A stretch of DNA of 28,391 nt, taken from the NCBI GenBank assembly GCA_964497855.1, contig CAZCFM010000041.1, forward strand, positions 1 to 28,391, read 5' to 3'. The DNA comes from CAYLNG01 sp964497855. GTDB lineage: Bacteria; Verrucomicrobiota; Kiritimatiellia; SS1-B-03-39; UBA6053. Shown here piece by piece: positions 1 to 7,568 of this stretch (the stretch's first letter is position 1; each line of letters starts with the position of its first letter). A program made the translations under genes and the position numbers. Below the pieces are notes generated by a model. The model did not search any database and was not told the DNA's origin. It saw only the letters and a program-made list of their open reading frames with translations.

Positions 1-190
1 AATGGGGTCGCCTTCATCCCAAAGCAAAAATCAGACTTATGTAGAAGGCTCAGGGCGGAAGCCCGGGGAGATTCCGTGTGGGTGGACGGACTGCCGCGCT
101 GACACAGCGGAAACGGAGAAGATGCATCGATGCTCCTGTTTGCCACGCCGACGGGGCGGATGTTTAGAAGGGCGGATTCAGGGGAGAAAA
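1..190. other. Non-coding stretch at left edge
   Basis: No convincing gene is visible. The open frames here are short, lack a ribosome binding site and show no recognisable family. The stretch lies downstream of the terminator of the leftward PEP-CTERM gene, so it may be the spacer to a gene outside the window. Confidence 0.5.
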
Positions 191-221
191 GCAAAAGACG
201 CCGGAACCCGGCGTCTTTTGC
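187..221 (-). terminator. Intrinsic terminator of the PEP-CTERM gene
   Basis: A perfect 14-bp inverted repeat (arm GCAAAAGACGCCGG, 3-nt loop AAC) spans 191-221. On the minus strand it is followed by TTTTCTCCCC, giving a Rho-independent terminator 22 bases past the stop codon of the leftward gene. The arms themselves contain an A-tract and a T-tract, so it could also work bidirectionally. Confidence 0.85.
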
Positions 222-243
222 GGCTGATTTTGGTTTCCGACGT

Positions 244-1038
244 TTAGTTCCGGCGACGGCGCAACCCCAGCAGCGCCGCAAGCCCCGCCAAACCCAACAG
301 CGCCAATGTGCCGGGCTCGGGGATGGCGGTGACGGTGAGATCGTCAAAACGCCATTGGGCTGTAGACGAACCTGCTCCGGTGGAGGTAGTGTTTGTCCAC
401 ACGCCAACAGACTCGATGGAGCCCGTCGCACCCAGAGCGGACAGGGTGCCCGACGTTCCGCCGATGCTCATTTCAGTACCCGCGTTAAAGGTCAGTTCAC
501 GCCACAAAGCGGTCTGGATGTTGACGCTAAAGGGAGAAATAGTGTTGGCGCTGGCATTGGTGAATGTGGCATCGGTGATGTACCAGGTGCTGCCAATCAG
601 GATCGTGGGACTGAGAACGGCATTCACCGCCGGAGCGGCAGCCCCCCGGCTGTAGGTGAAGCTAAGGTCCCGCAGATTCGCGACATCCAAATAAGCGCCT
701 GTCTCGAGAAATACCGCGTTGGTATCCCGGAAAAACAGAGGTTTGTTGGTGATGTTGGTGGTAGACCATGTGAAAAAGATAAAGTCGCTTCCGGAAATCA
801 TCGCGGAAAAATTCGTGGCATCCGATGAAGTGCTTCCGTTTGCCAGGGACGTGTTCCCATCCGCACCATACGCGACCCGCCAGTTGCCGCGGTATTTTCC
901 GGCCCCGGCATCGAAGTTGAGGAGTCGATTCGAGGAAGCGCCTTCATTAAACGTTTCCGAATAAATATTCACGGGTTGTGCGGATGCGAGCCCGCAGGTG
1001 AGAAGGGAGAAGACGCCAAGGATGAGTTTGTGTTGCAT
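244..1038 (-). CDS. PEP-CTERM sorting-domain surface protein
   Basis: A 264-residue exported protein. An N-terminal signal peptide (about residues 1-20, hydrophobic core ending CGLASA) precedes a Ser/Thr/Asn-rich, probably beta-rich body with no catalytic motif I recognise. The C-terminus has the tripartite PEP-CTERM signal: IPEPGTLALLG, a hydrophobic Leu/Ala-rich helix, then RRRRN. By established knowledge, exosortase (EpsH/XrtA family) recognises this tail and moves the protein to the outer surface, often in polysaccharide-rich matrix. No exosortase gene is in this window. The ATG is preceded by AAGGA at 7-nt spacing, which supports this start. A strong terminator follows. The gene stands alone, divergent from a XylR-like regulator across about 190 bp. 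The role of the body domain is unknown. Confidence 0.88.
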   Translation of the reverse strand: MQHKLILGVFSLLTCGLASAQPVNIYSETFNEGASSNRLLNFDAGAGKYRGNWRVAYGADGNTSLANGSTSSDATNFSAMISGSDFIFFTWSTTNITNKPLFFRDTNAVFLETGAYLDVANLRDLSFTYSRGAAAPAVNAVLSPTILIGSTWYITDATFTNASANTISPFSVNIQTALWRELTFNAGTEMSIGGTSGTLSALGATGSIESVGVWTNTTSTGAGSSTAQWRFDDLTVTAIPEPGTLALLGLAGLAALLGLRRRRN

Positions 1039-1128
1039 GTTTATTCCTTATGGATGTGTGGGATTGAGGGCGTTTCGTTTGAAAAAACGGGAGGGTGGCC
1101 GGGCTTGGAAACACACTCACTTTAGCAC

Positions 1129-1176
1129 AGTTCCCCCCGGGGAACTACCCCGCTCCAGGACAGTTTATTTTATAAT
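1129..1176 (+). promoter_or_regulatory. Dyad plus TATAAT upstream of XylR-like gene
   Basis: A perfect inverted repeat AGTTCCCC-CC-GGGGAACT occupies 1129-1146. A consensus -10 hexamer TATAAT lies at 1171-1176, about 50 bases before the regulator's ATG. The dyad ends just upstream of where the -35 would fall (about 1148-1153, poorly matching). That is where an activator of a weak -35 promoter usually binds. It sits between two divergent genes and could serve either. The binder is inferred, not shown. Confidence 0.5.
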
Positions 1177-1227
1177 AGTCGTCAGTCTTGTCTTGCGTTT
1201 CGAGTCGGGATTTGGTGGAAGGAGAGA

Positions 1228-2478
1228 ATGCAACGCAGCGAAAAGCCGAAAATTCACGCCCGTGAAGGATTGTTTTATGTCTTCTGTGCCCGGCATCGGC
1301 TGGGCGATGAGGGGGCGGCGGGGGCCTTGGTGGCGGCGGCGGAACTGAACTGTCCGTGGATGGTGAGTTGTGTCCCGGATGTGCATCTGAGCTACGCCGA
1401 GGATCAGGACCTTCTCGGGGCCATTTGCGCGACTTGGAACACCTCCATTCTCAACCCCATGCTGAAAATGCCTTTCCCCGTGATCAATTGCAGCAACAGC
1501 CAGGGACCGATCGCGGGTTTGGGAAATTTTATCAGCGATGACCGCGAGGTGGGTCGCCTGGCCGCGCGTCATTTGATTGCCAAGGGGTTTCGGAATTTCA
1601 TGCTGATCTCCCATGCCGAGGGTGTGACGCACGAGGAACGGGGGCAGGGCTTTCAAGAGGAGCTTCGCAAGCGGAAATTCCCGCTTCAGGTGTTTCGCCA
1701 TGATTTCCGCCCCACCTCCGAAGAATCCAACACACATGCGGGGTATTTGGACGCGATGATCTCCATCTTCCATGAACCTTTCCAAAAGTTGCCCTTGGGA
1801 ACGGGGGTGTTCTCCACGAGCGACAGCGTGGCGATTTATTTCCTGCGGGTCATGGCCATGTCGTATCCGGAACACCTCGACACCACGGGGGTGTTGGGCG
1901 TGGACAATGAATTGGGTCGGCAGACCCACCTCGGCGTGTTGCCGGCGCTGTCCTCCATCGAGCCGGGGTTTTTCGCCATGGGCCACGCGGCGATGACCTG
2001 GCTGCTGGAACATCCGGGGCCGGAGGCGAAAGCGCAATGCGCCCGGTTGCTGCGCCGTTTTCCGCCCAGGGGCGTCATCGAACGCGCCTCCACCGCCTGC
2101 GGCGGCTGTGCCGAACCCCTCACCGCCCGCATGATCCGCTGGGCCTGGAACCGCATTCAGCGCGGCGGACCCGTGACGGTGACGGAGATGGCCTCCGAAC
2201 ACCGCATGAGCCTCAAAACGCTGGAACGGAAATTCAGCGAACACGCCGGAGCCACCGCCGATGAAACGTTGCGCGGTCTGCGGCTCGATTTGGCCAAATC
2301 CCTGCTGCGTGACACCCGTTTGACCGTGGCGGAAATCTCCGAACACTGCGGCTACGCCAAGCAGGATGTCCTCTCCCGCGCCCTGCGCGCGGCTGAAGGC
2401 TGCTCGCCCCGGGATTTCCGCAAAAGGTTCGCCGCGTTCCCCCAGTTCACTCGGGAGGCACTTGAAGGTGGAGCGTGA
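1228..2478 (+). CDS. XylR-like AraC-family regulator with LacI-type sensor
   Basis: A 416-residue DNA-binding regulator of the XylR type. The first ~290 residues resemble the periplasmic-binding-protein/LacI sugar-sensor fold (for example the segment around GNFISDDREVGRLAARHLI, then GVLGVDNE). Residues ~310-405 form an AraC-type double helix-turn-helix with RLDLAKSLLRDTRLTVAEIS and a second recognition segment ending SPRDFRKRF. Family members sense a sugar in the cytoplasm and activate sugar-use genes. The ligand here is unknown because no sugar catabolic gene is adjacent. AAGGAG six bases before the ATG fixes the start. The 3' end overlaps the convergent ATPase gene by 32 bp. An upstream dyad and TATAAT suggest autoregulation or control of the divergent PEP-CTERM gene. 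Confidence 0.87.
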   Translation: MQRSEKPKIHAREGLFYVFCARHRLGDEGAAGALVAAAELNCPWMVSCVPDVHLSYAEDQDLLGAICATWNTSILNPMLKMPFPVINCSNSQGPIAGLGNFISDDREVGRLAARHLIAKGFRNFMLISHAEGVTHEERGQGFQEELRKRKFPLQVFRHDFRPTSEESNTHAGYLDAMISIFHEPFQKLPLGTGVFSTSDSVAIYFLRVMAMSYPEHLDTTGVLGVDNELGRQTHLGVLPALSSIEPGFFAMGHAAMTWLLEHPGPEAKAQCARLLRRFPPRGVIERASTACGGCAEPLTARMIRWAWNRIQRGGPVTVTEMASEHRMSLKTLERKFSEHAGATADETLRGLRLDLAKSLLRDTRLTVAEISEHCGYAKQDVLSRALRAAEGCSPRDFRKRFAAFPQFTREALEGGA

Positions 2479-3592
2479 AATTTTCCGGGGTGACAACATC
2501 GAAAACGGCGTCGGGATAGGCTTTTTTCCAAGCCGCGGGAGGCAGTCGTGACGCGGACGACCACGTGCATTCGTAGGCGTGAATACCGCCGTCGGGGGTA
2601 ACCTCGATGCGGTCGATTTCCTGTTGGTCGTAGGTACGCCAGAAGTAGTCGCGCAGGCCCTGCGGGTGGTACGCAAGGAGGCGGCGACGTTCATTCACAA
2701 AGAAATTCTCCCACAAAGCTCCCCGATCCGGACGGAGGTCCAGCGACTGGAATTGATCGATGACAGCATTGCGTATACCGTTATCCACGAAATAGTATCG
2801 TTTGCTCTTGCTGACTTCCTTGCGGAGATTCCGGGAAAAACCGTCCACCCGAAAGAGGACAAAACATTTTTCCAGAAGATCAAGATAGCGCTCAACAGTG
2901 CCCTTGTTGATTTGCAGCGTATTGGCGAGTTCGTTCAGCGAGAGTTCACTGCCGACCTGATGCGCAACGAGGGTCGTGAGGTCCCTCAACTTTTTTGCAT
3001 TCCGCAACTGGTCGAAGGTCAAAATGTCCTGGAAAAGGTAATCCTCCACAAGTTGGCGGAGATAGGCACATCGATCCTTTGGGGCACCGATCTGCAGGAC
3101 TTCCGGATAACTCCCGTAGGTCAGCAGATCCGGCAGCAGACCTGCGGGGGCCGTGGGGCCTCTCCATTCGCTGATTTCGTTGACCGAAATGGGATGCAGG
3201 AAGTGAACGGAGCGGCGGCCCGTGAGGGGTTGACCCAAGAGTTGGTCGAGACGAAAGGCGGAGGAACCCGTGACGATAACCTTCAGGTCCGGCAGCAGAT
3301 CCACCAACAACTTCAACGCCAGGCCGCACTCGGGAACCGTCTGGGCCTCGTCCAGGAAAAATCCGTCGTAGGAGCCGAAAGTCTGCTGGAAACGGGCTGA
3401 AGACCGGGAAGACAACAGGTCGGAAATATCCCTGTCCTCCCCTTGCGCGGAGAACCACCGTTCCCCGGTCCGCCCTTTCAAAAAACTCTGAACAAGCTGC
3501 GTTTTCCCGACCCGTCTGGCCCCGAATAACATCCAGACACGCCCAGGCACCAGCGTGCTTTCCAACTGTTTACTCAGTGTTCTAGGTATCAT
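2447..3592 (-). CDS. AAA ATPase with DUF4143 C-terminus
   Basis: A 381-residue ATPase of the common AAA_14/DUF4143 type. Visible motifs are the P-loop GARRVGKT (residues ~24-31), Walker B FFLDEAQ (~78-84), and TGSSA (~108-112) in sensor-1 position. A winged-helix-like middle (LNELANTLQINKGTVERYLDLLEKCFVLF) is followed by the DUF4143 region with YYFVDNGIRNAVI and a nuclease-like GALWENFFVNE. The molecular role of this family is not settled; members are frequent in accessory DNA. I prefer the ATG at 3592. A TTG at 3601 would add three residues; neither has a clear ribosome binding site. The gene is convergent with the XylR-like gene, overlapping by 32 bp. Its AT-rich upstream region contrasts with the GC-rich surroundings, which hints at acquisition. 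Confidence 0.85.
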   Translation of the reverse strand: MIPRTLSKQLESTLVPGRVWMLFGARRVGKTQLVQSFLKGRTGERWFSAQGEDRDISDLLSSRSSARFQQTFGSYDGFFLDEAQTVPECGLALKLLVDLLPDLKVIVTGSSAFRLDQLLGQPLTGRRSVHFLHPISVNEISEWRGPTAPAGLLPDLLTYGSYPEVLQIGAPKDRCAYLRQLVEDYLFQDILTFDQLRNAKKLRDLTTLVAHQVGSELSLNELANTLQINKGTVERYLDLLEKCFVLFRVDGFSRNLRKEVSKSKRYYFVDNGIRNAVIDQFQSLDLRPDRGALWENFFVNERRRLLAYHPQGLRDYFWRTYDQQEIDRIEVTPDGGIHAYECTWSSASRLPPAAWKKAYPDAVFDVVTPENFTLHLQVPPE

Positions 3593-3692
3593 AATAGCCA
3601 AATTTACATTAATTTAGACATCTTGCAATCTAAATTCGGTTTTTTTTGGGGAGTCGGACAGGAGTGTCCGCGCTCCGGTCCCGCCTCATCCC
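3593..3692. promoter_or_regulatory. AT-rich spacer with dyad and small hairpin
   Basis: A perfect inverted repeat AATTTAGA-N10-TCTAAATT (3611-3636) lies just upstream of the ATPase gene and is a candidate operator. Farther right is a T8 run, then a hairpin CGGACA-GGAG-TGTCCG (3655-3670). For the leftward wzt transcript this hairpin is followed by an A-run, not a T-run, so it is not a canonical terminator. It may be a copy of an interspersed repeat; that cannot be tested from one window. Confidence 0.4.
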
Positions 3693-4868
3693 TCAGCCCC
3701 AGCGGGTGGGGAGGGTGACCATGCCGGGGGCGTCGTTGTCGTTTTTGACGCCGAAGGGATACCAGTCTTCGCGTCGGTGGAATTGCGTGGCGTGGTCCCA
3801 GGAGTGCACCGAGAGGCTGAGGAAATAGTTGCCTTCGCGCAGCAGCAAGGGGTCCAACGCAAAACGGAAAACGCCGGGTCCGGTTTCCAGAACGGGGATG
3901 TCGTGTCCGGCGATCTGCGTGTTTGTGCCGTACAGATACATGCCGTTCGCGGTCTTGATGCTGTAGCCAAACACGGGTTTTTCCACGCGCTGTTTGGCCT
4001 CAACGTGGATCTCAAGGGTCAGGCTTTCCCCGCTGCGGAACTGGATTTGATCCTGTCCGTTGCGGTCAAGCAGGCGGACCTTGCTGAACTCCACTTCGCG
4101 GCTGCCAAACTCCTGCGCGTAGATGCCGCCGCCTTCTCCCGAATAGTTGCGGATCATGTTGAGGATCACCGAGGCCGGGTCGCCGCGGTCCACCAACTGC
4201 CCCTTGTGGATCAGAAAGGCCTCGTCGCAAAATTCCTCGACCGTCTGCAATGCGTGCGACACAAACATCAGCGTCTTGCCGCGTTTCTGGAACTGGCGGA
4301 TGCGGTCGAGGCACTTGAGCTGAAACGAAATGTCGCCCACCGCAAGCACCTCGTCCACGAGCAGAATATCGGGATCGACCTCCGTCGCCACGGCAAACCC
4401 GAGCCGCACGTACATGCCGCTGGAGTAGTTTTTCACCGGTTGATCGATGAAGTCGTGCAGTCCGCTGAAATCAAGGATGGCGTCGAAACGCTTGCGGATG
4501 TCCTCGCGCGGAATGCCGAGCAGGGCGGCGTTGAGAAACACGTTTTCGCGTCCGGTGAGGTCGGGATGGAACCCAGCGCCGAGTTCGAGCAGGGAGGAGA
4601 TGCGTCCGTGGGCGCGGATGCGTCCTTCGGTGGGCGTGATGGTGCCCGCCGTCAAACCGAGGGTGCTGCTCTTGCCGGCGCCGTTGGGTCCGATGACCCC
4701 GACGGTGCAGCCCTTGGGAATCTGGAAGCTGGCGTTGCGGATGGCCCAGAAGCTGCCTGGTTTGCGCCGGGTGACCGCGTTGCGCAGAGATCCAAAGAGC
4801 GTGGGCGGTCCCAGGCCACGCATCGCGTAGCATTTGCCCAGGTTTTCGGCTTCGATGGCGATGTTCAT
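3693..4868 (-). CDS. wzt: Polysaccharide/O-antigen ABC exporter ATPase (Wzt-like)
   Basis: A 391-residue ATP-binding subunit of an ABC-2 polysaccharide exporter at the inner membrane. Residues 1-240 are the nucleotide-binding domain: Walker A GPNGAGKSS (60-68), signature YSSGM (148-152), Walker B ILLVDE (168-173), and the H-loop His in VSHAL (~205). The SLLELGAGFHPDLTGREN segment is typical of the Wzt/TagH branch. Residues ~250-391 form a beta-rich Wzt C-terminal domain, which in characterised systems recognises the modified non-reducing end of the glycan. Its stop-start junction with wzm is TGATG, so the two are translationally coupled once the scaffold gap is collapsed. It is the last gene of the long gyrase-led leftward run. 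No glycosyltransferase cluster adjoins it, so the exported polymer is unknown. Confidence 0.9.
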   Translation of the reverse strand: MNIAIEAENLGKCYAMRGLGPPTLFGSLRNAVTRRKPGSFWAIRNASFQIPKGCTVGVIGPNGAGKSSTLGLTAGTITPTEGRIRAHGRISSLLELGAGFHPDLTGRENVFLNAALLGIPREDIRKRFDAILDFSGLHDFIDQPVKNYSSGMYVRLGFAVATEVDPDILLVDEVLAVGDISFQLKCLDRIRQFQKRGKTLMFVSHALQTVEEFCDEAFLIHKGQLVDRGDPASVILNMIRNYSGEGGGIYAQEFGSREVEFSKVRLLDRNGQDQIQFRSGESLTLEIHVEAKQRVEKPVFGYSIKTANGMYLYGTNTQIAGHDIPVLETGPGVFRFALDPLLLREGNYFLSLSVHSWDHATQFHRREDWYPFGVKNDNDAPGMVTLPTRWG

Positions 4869-5064
4869 CAGACGTGGTCCGCGAAGTTGCGCTGCATCCG
4901 CCGGAAGAANNNNNNNNNNNNNNNNNNNNNNNNNNNNNNNNNNNNNNNNNNNNNNNNNNNNNNNNNNNNNNNNNNNNNNNNNNNNNNNNNNNNNNNNNNN
5001 NNNNNNNNNATGGCGATGTTCATCAGACGTGGTCCGCGAAGTTGCGCTGCATCCGCCGGAAGAA
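4855..5064. other. Scaffold gap flanked by a 55-bp duplication
   Basis: Positions 4910-5009 are exactly 100 N. The 55 bases before the gap (4855-4909) are identical to the 55 bases after it (5010-5064). This looks like two contigs that overlap by 55 bp and were scaffolded with a default gap instead of being merged. Removing the Ns and one copy gives an uninterrupted wzm-wzt junction. Reading frames drawn through the Ns are meaningless. Confidence 0.9.
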
Positions 5065-5820
5065 GAGGGCGGCGAGCGGGGTGAAGACGAAAGGCCAGGC
5101 GATGCCGGCCCAGAAGAAGCTGCCGAGGGGCGGTAGCGTGCCGAGGAAGGCCCAGCGGTACAGGCTGAAGATGCCAGCGAGAGGGTTCAGAAGGTAGAGG
5201 TCCATCACCCGCGGGTCCATGCCGGTGTCCAGCGCCATGCGCGCGACAAACGAGAGGTCGTACATCGCGGGACTGAGGAAGAAGAGGGCGCTGAGACCGA
5301 CGCCCACGAGGTGCTGCGTGTCGCGGAAATAGACGTTCAGGGCCGACAAAAAAAAGGCCAGTCCGAGGTTGAAGATGGCGTGCAGCAGGAACACGAGCGG
5401 CAACGCGGCAAGGGTCCAGGTGTAGGTCGTTCCACTGCGATGAAGAAGGAAGGCGATCAGGCCCAATTGGACGACAAGGCTGATCAGGTAATCGATGCCG
5501 GCGGCGACCGTGACGGCCATCGGCAACATGCGGCGGGGGAAGGCGACTTTTTTGACGAGGTTGGCGTTGCCCGTGATGCAGTTCATACCCTGGTGCACGC
5601 AGTTGCTGGTGAACTGCCAGGCGAAGACCCCGACGAGAATCGACTGCGTGTTCGCGGCACGTCCGCTGAGCAGGCGGAAGAAAAACGCGTAAATCCCCGC
5701 CATGAAGAGCGGCGTGAGCAGGCTCCAGAGCAGACCGAGGGCGGAGCCTTTGTAGCGGCCCTTCATTTCGCGGCCCACGAGGGCGGCGAGGAGTTCACGT
5801 CGTGCGGAAGCGCTGAGCAT
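5023..5820 (-). CDS. wzm: Polysaccharide ABC exporter permease (Wzm-like, ABC-2 type)
   Basis: A 265-residue integral membrane subunit with about six hydrophobic helices, matching the ABC2_membrane family length. Typical sequence signatures are the N-terminal amphipathic LLAALVGREMKGRYKGSALG, LLWSLLTPLFMAGIYAFFF, and the central ANLVKKVAFPRRMLP, which resembles the coupling-helix region of KpsM/Wzm/TagG proteins. It pairs with the adjacent Wzt-like ATPase to move an undecaprenyl-linked glycan across the inner membrane. The gene follows gspM by 9 bp. Its last 43 coding bases lie inside the 55-bp duplicated contig end, so the apparent separation from wzt is artificial. The C-terminus FADHV followed by TGA is intact. 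Confidence 0.9.
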   Translation of the reverse strand: MLSASARRELLAALVGREMKGRYKGSALGLLWSLLTPLFMAGIYAFFFRLLSGRAANTQSILVGVFAWQFTSNCVHQGMNCITGNANLVKKVAFPRRMLPMAVTVAAGIDYLISLVVQLGLIAFLLHRSGTTYTWTLAALPLVFLLHAIFNLGLAFFLSALNVYFRDTQHLVGVGLSALFFLSPAMYDLSFVARMALDTGMDPRVMDLYLLNPLAGIFSLYRWAFLGTLPPLGSFFWAGIAWPFVFTPLAALFFRRMQRNFADHV

Positions 5821-5829
5821 GGGGGTCCG

Positions 5830-6306
5830 TTAGTCCACGGCCTCCGTTTTGTCGAGCGCTTCCAGTCGCATCCGTCCATCGAGATGGCGGGAACCGGCAC
5901 GGATGTCGAGCGCCGTCACGCGCCAGGGCGGGGTTTGGGCCTCGGCTTTTTCGAGGAAAATCCGCAGGTCGCTCCAGGGCAGGGCCTGAAAGAGAAGGTC
6001 CACGCTGCGCTGGCGGTACCCACGGGGCAGGGCAATGTCCGGTTGCGCTTGAATCGTCACCTGCACACCGGGCAGATACGCGGCGACCATGTCCGCAGGA
6101 GCGGGGGCGCTGCGCGTGACGGCGCTTTCGAGTTGTTGTATTTCACTCTCGATGTTTTGAATCAGGGTTTGGAGCTGCTGACGTTGTTCGTTCTGCCGCT
6201 GCCAGAGCTCGAGGTCGCGGCGAATCACCCGATGCGACAGGGTGAAGAGCAGCAGGAAGGACGCTAGCGCCAGGGCGATCCACATGCGGGGCGAGATGTG
6301 TTTCAT
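5830..6306 (-). CDS. GspM/PilO-like inner-membrane assembly protein
   Basis: A 158-residue bitopic membrane protein. The sequence shows a short cytoplasmic N-terminus, one transmembrane helix (about residues 8-27), a coiled-coil stretch rich in Gln/Glu (ELWQRQNEQRQQLQTLI onward), and a small alpha/beta domain with an RSVDLLFQALPWSDLRIFL segment. That architecture fits GspM of type II secretion or PilO of type IV pili, which are poorly conserved in sequence; position directly after a GspL-like gene favours GspM. I chose the ATG at 6306 because it forms an ATGA overlap with the upstream stop. An in-frame ATG at 6372 lies deep inside the upstream gene. Assignment rests on architecture and context more than on motifs. 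Confidence 0.65.
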   Translation of the reverse strand: MKHISPRMWIALALASFLLLFTLSHRVIRRDLELWQRQNEQRQQLQTLIQNIESEIQQLESAVTRSAPAPADMVAAYLPGVQVTIQAQPDIALPRGYRQRSVDLLFQALPWSDLRIFLEKAEAQTPPWRVTALDIRAGSRHLDGRMRLEALDKTEAVD

Positions 6307-7568
6307 GGCGACAGCTCCCCGGACAAGGACCAGATGTCGCCGGACACGGGGCGGGCTTCGTCGCATTTCCATCCGTTTCCACGCAGGGACTCGCGGAAGG
6401 CGCGGACGGACGTTTCGGGTCCCTGAAGTTGAAGCTGAAGCGTGGTGGAATCGAGTTGCATCCCGCGAAGCTGCAGTCCCTGCGTGGCGGCGGCGGAAAT
6501 CACGAAGGCCAGACGACCTGTGACCGCAGGCTTTACGAGCGCCTGCGCTTTTTCACGCAGGGGCATCCACTCCTGCTCCACGTAGCGACTGGCGAGCAGT
6601 CGTTCCTGTCCCGCTGCCGGAGAGGGTCGTCCGGTGAGCGATTGATACAGGCGGGAAATGTCCTGCGTGGTGATTTGTCGCGCACTGCGGATTTTCTGGA
6701 GCAGCAGGAAGGGTCCGGCGAGCCAGAACAGGATCGCCAGAATCGCGGCCACACGCAGGGTGCGCCGGGAGCGGTAGAGTCGGTCCGACATGCGGGGCGA
6801 CGCGAGGGTCCCCGCGCGAAGATTGGCGATGCGCGGCGCCGGGCGGATACATGCGGCGGCGAGGGCTTTTTCGAGCACCTGCGGATCGGGACTGTTTTCG
6901 GCAGCGGGGCCGATGCGCCGTGCTTGCTCAAGTCCCCAGGCCGCGAGAAAACGGGCGAGCGCCTTTTCGCGGCTGTTGGGATCGAGCGAAGCGCCCGCCC
7001 CCAGCCAGTTTTCACCACGGGTGGCGACAAAAACCGAACGTGTCTGCCCCTGCCACACACGGGCCCCCTCCCCTTCCAGCAACAGCGCCTCGGGCAACAA
7101 CAGATCCACAACAATGCCCAGCGCCTGCCACTCGGCCACAACGTCCCGCAAATCGCTTTCGCGGGCGGCGGCGGCGATGCAGCGCAGTCCGTTGTTTTCG
7201 CGTCGGGGTTCCAAAAAGGCCACCTGGCATTCCTCCAGCGGGAACGGGATGCGGGCATCGAGCAGCGAAGGCCAGATTTCCGCCGATTTCCGGGCGTCGG
7301 CGAAGGGCGACTCCAACTCGCAGAGCAAAACCCGGTGCGGTTCGAGGCCCACCGCGACCCGCGCGCCTTTGGACACATCGCGACGGAACTGCGCGACGGG
7401 TTCGGCCCCGCTCTTCCACGCATCGAGGGTCAGGTTGTAAAATTGTACGGAGCCTCCCGCGCGGAGCCGGCAGATGCGGAGAAGATCGCCATCGCGCAGA
7501 AATCCCCAGCCGATGCGGGCGGGGAAGGCGCGGGCGGGGTTGCGTTCACTCGGGCTCACCAGCGGCAT
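6303..7568 (-). CDS. GspL/PilM-like secretion platform protein
   Basis: A 421-residue protein with a long cytoplasmic part (about 1-270), one transmembrane helix (RTLRVAAILAILFWLAGPF, ~275-295) and a periplasmic part (~296-421). The end of the periplasmic part (LQLRGMQLDSTTLQLQLQGPETSVRAFRESL) looks like the ferredoxin-like domain of GspL. In type II secretion, GspL has an actin-like cytoplasmic domain that holds the GspE ATPase and pairs with GspM through the membrane. Here the cytoplasmic part carries GARVAVGLEPHRVLLCELE-like strands consistent with that fold. It overlaps gspK by 13 bp and the GspM-like gene by 4 bp (ATGA), so the three are co-translated. GspE, GspD and the other pseudopilins are absent from this window. 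Confidence 0.7.
   Translation of the reverse strand: MPLVSPSERNPARAFPARIGWGFLRDGDLLRICRLRAGGSVQFYNLTLDAWKSGAEPVAQFRRDVSKGARVAVGLEPHRVLLCELESPFADARKSAEIWPSLLDARIPFPLEECQVAFLEPRRENNGLRCIAAAARESDLRDVVAEWQALGIVVDLLLPEALLLEGEGARVWQGQTRSVFVATRGENWLGAGASLDPNSREKALARFLAAWGLEQARRIGPAAENSPDPQVLEKALAAACIRPAPRIANLRAGTLASPRMSDRLYRSRRTLRVAAILAILFWLAGPFLLLQKIRSARQITTQDISRLYQSLTGRPSPAAGQERLLASRYVEQEWMPLREKAQALVKPAVTGRLAFVISAAATQGLQLRGMQLDSTTLQLQLQGPETSVRAFRESLRGNGWKCDEARPVSGDIWSLSGELSP

Noticed and set aside
1..190. Possible cobalamin-type riboswitch or other structured RNA at the left edge
   Set aside because: A few GC-rich blocks are reminiscent, but the conserved boxes do not appear in order and the only nearby gene ends here instead of starting.
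3637..3670. Terminator for wzt from the T8 run and hairpin
   Set aside because: On the transcribed (minus) strand the hairpin is followed by As, so the order is wrong for intrinsic termination.
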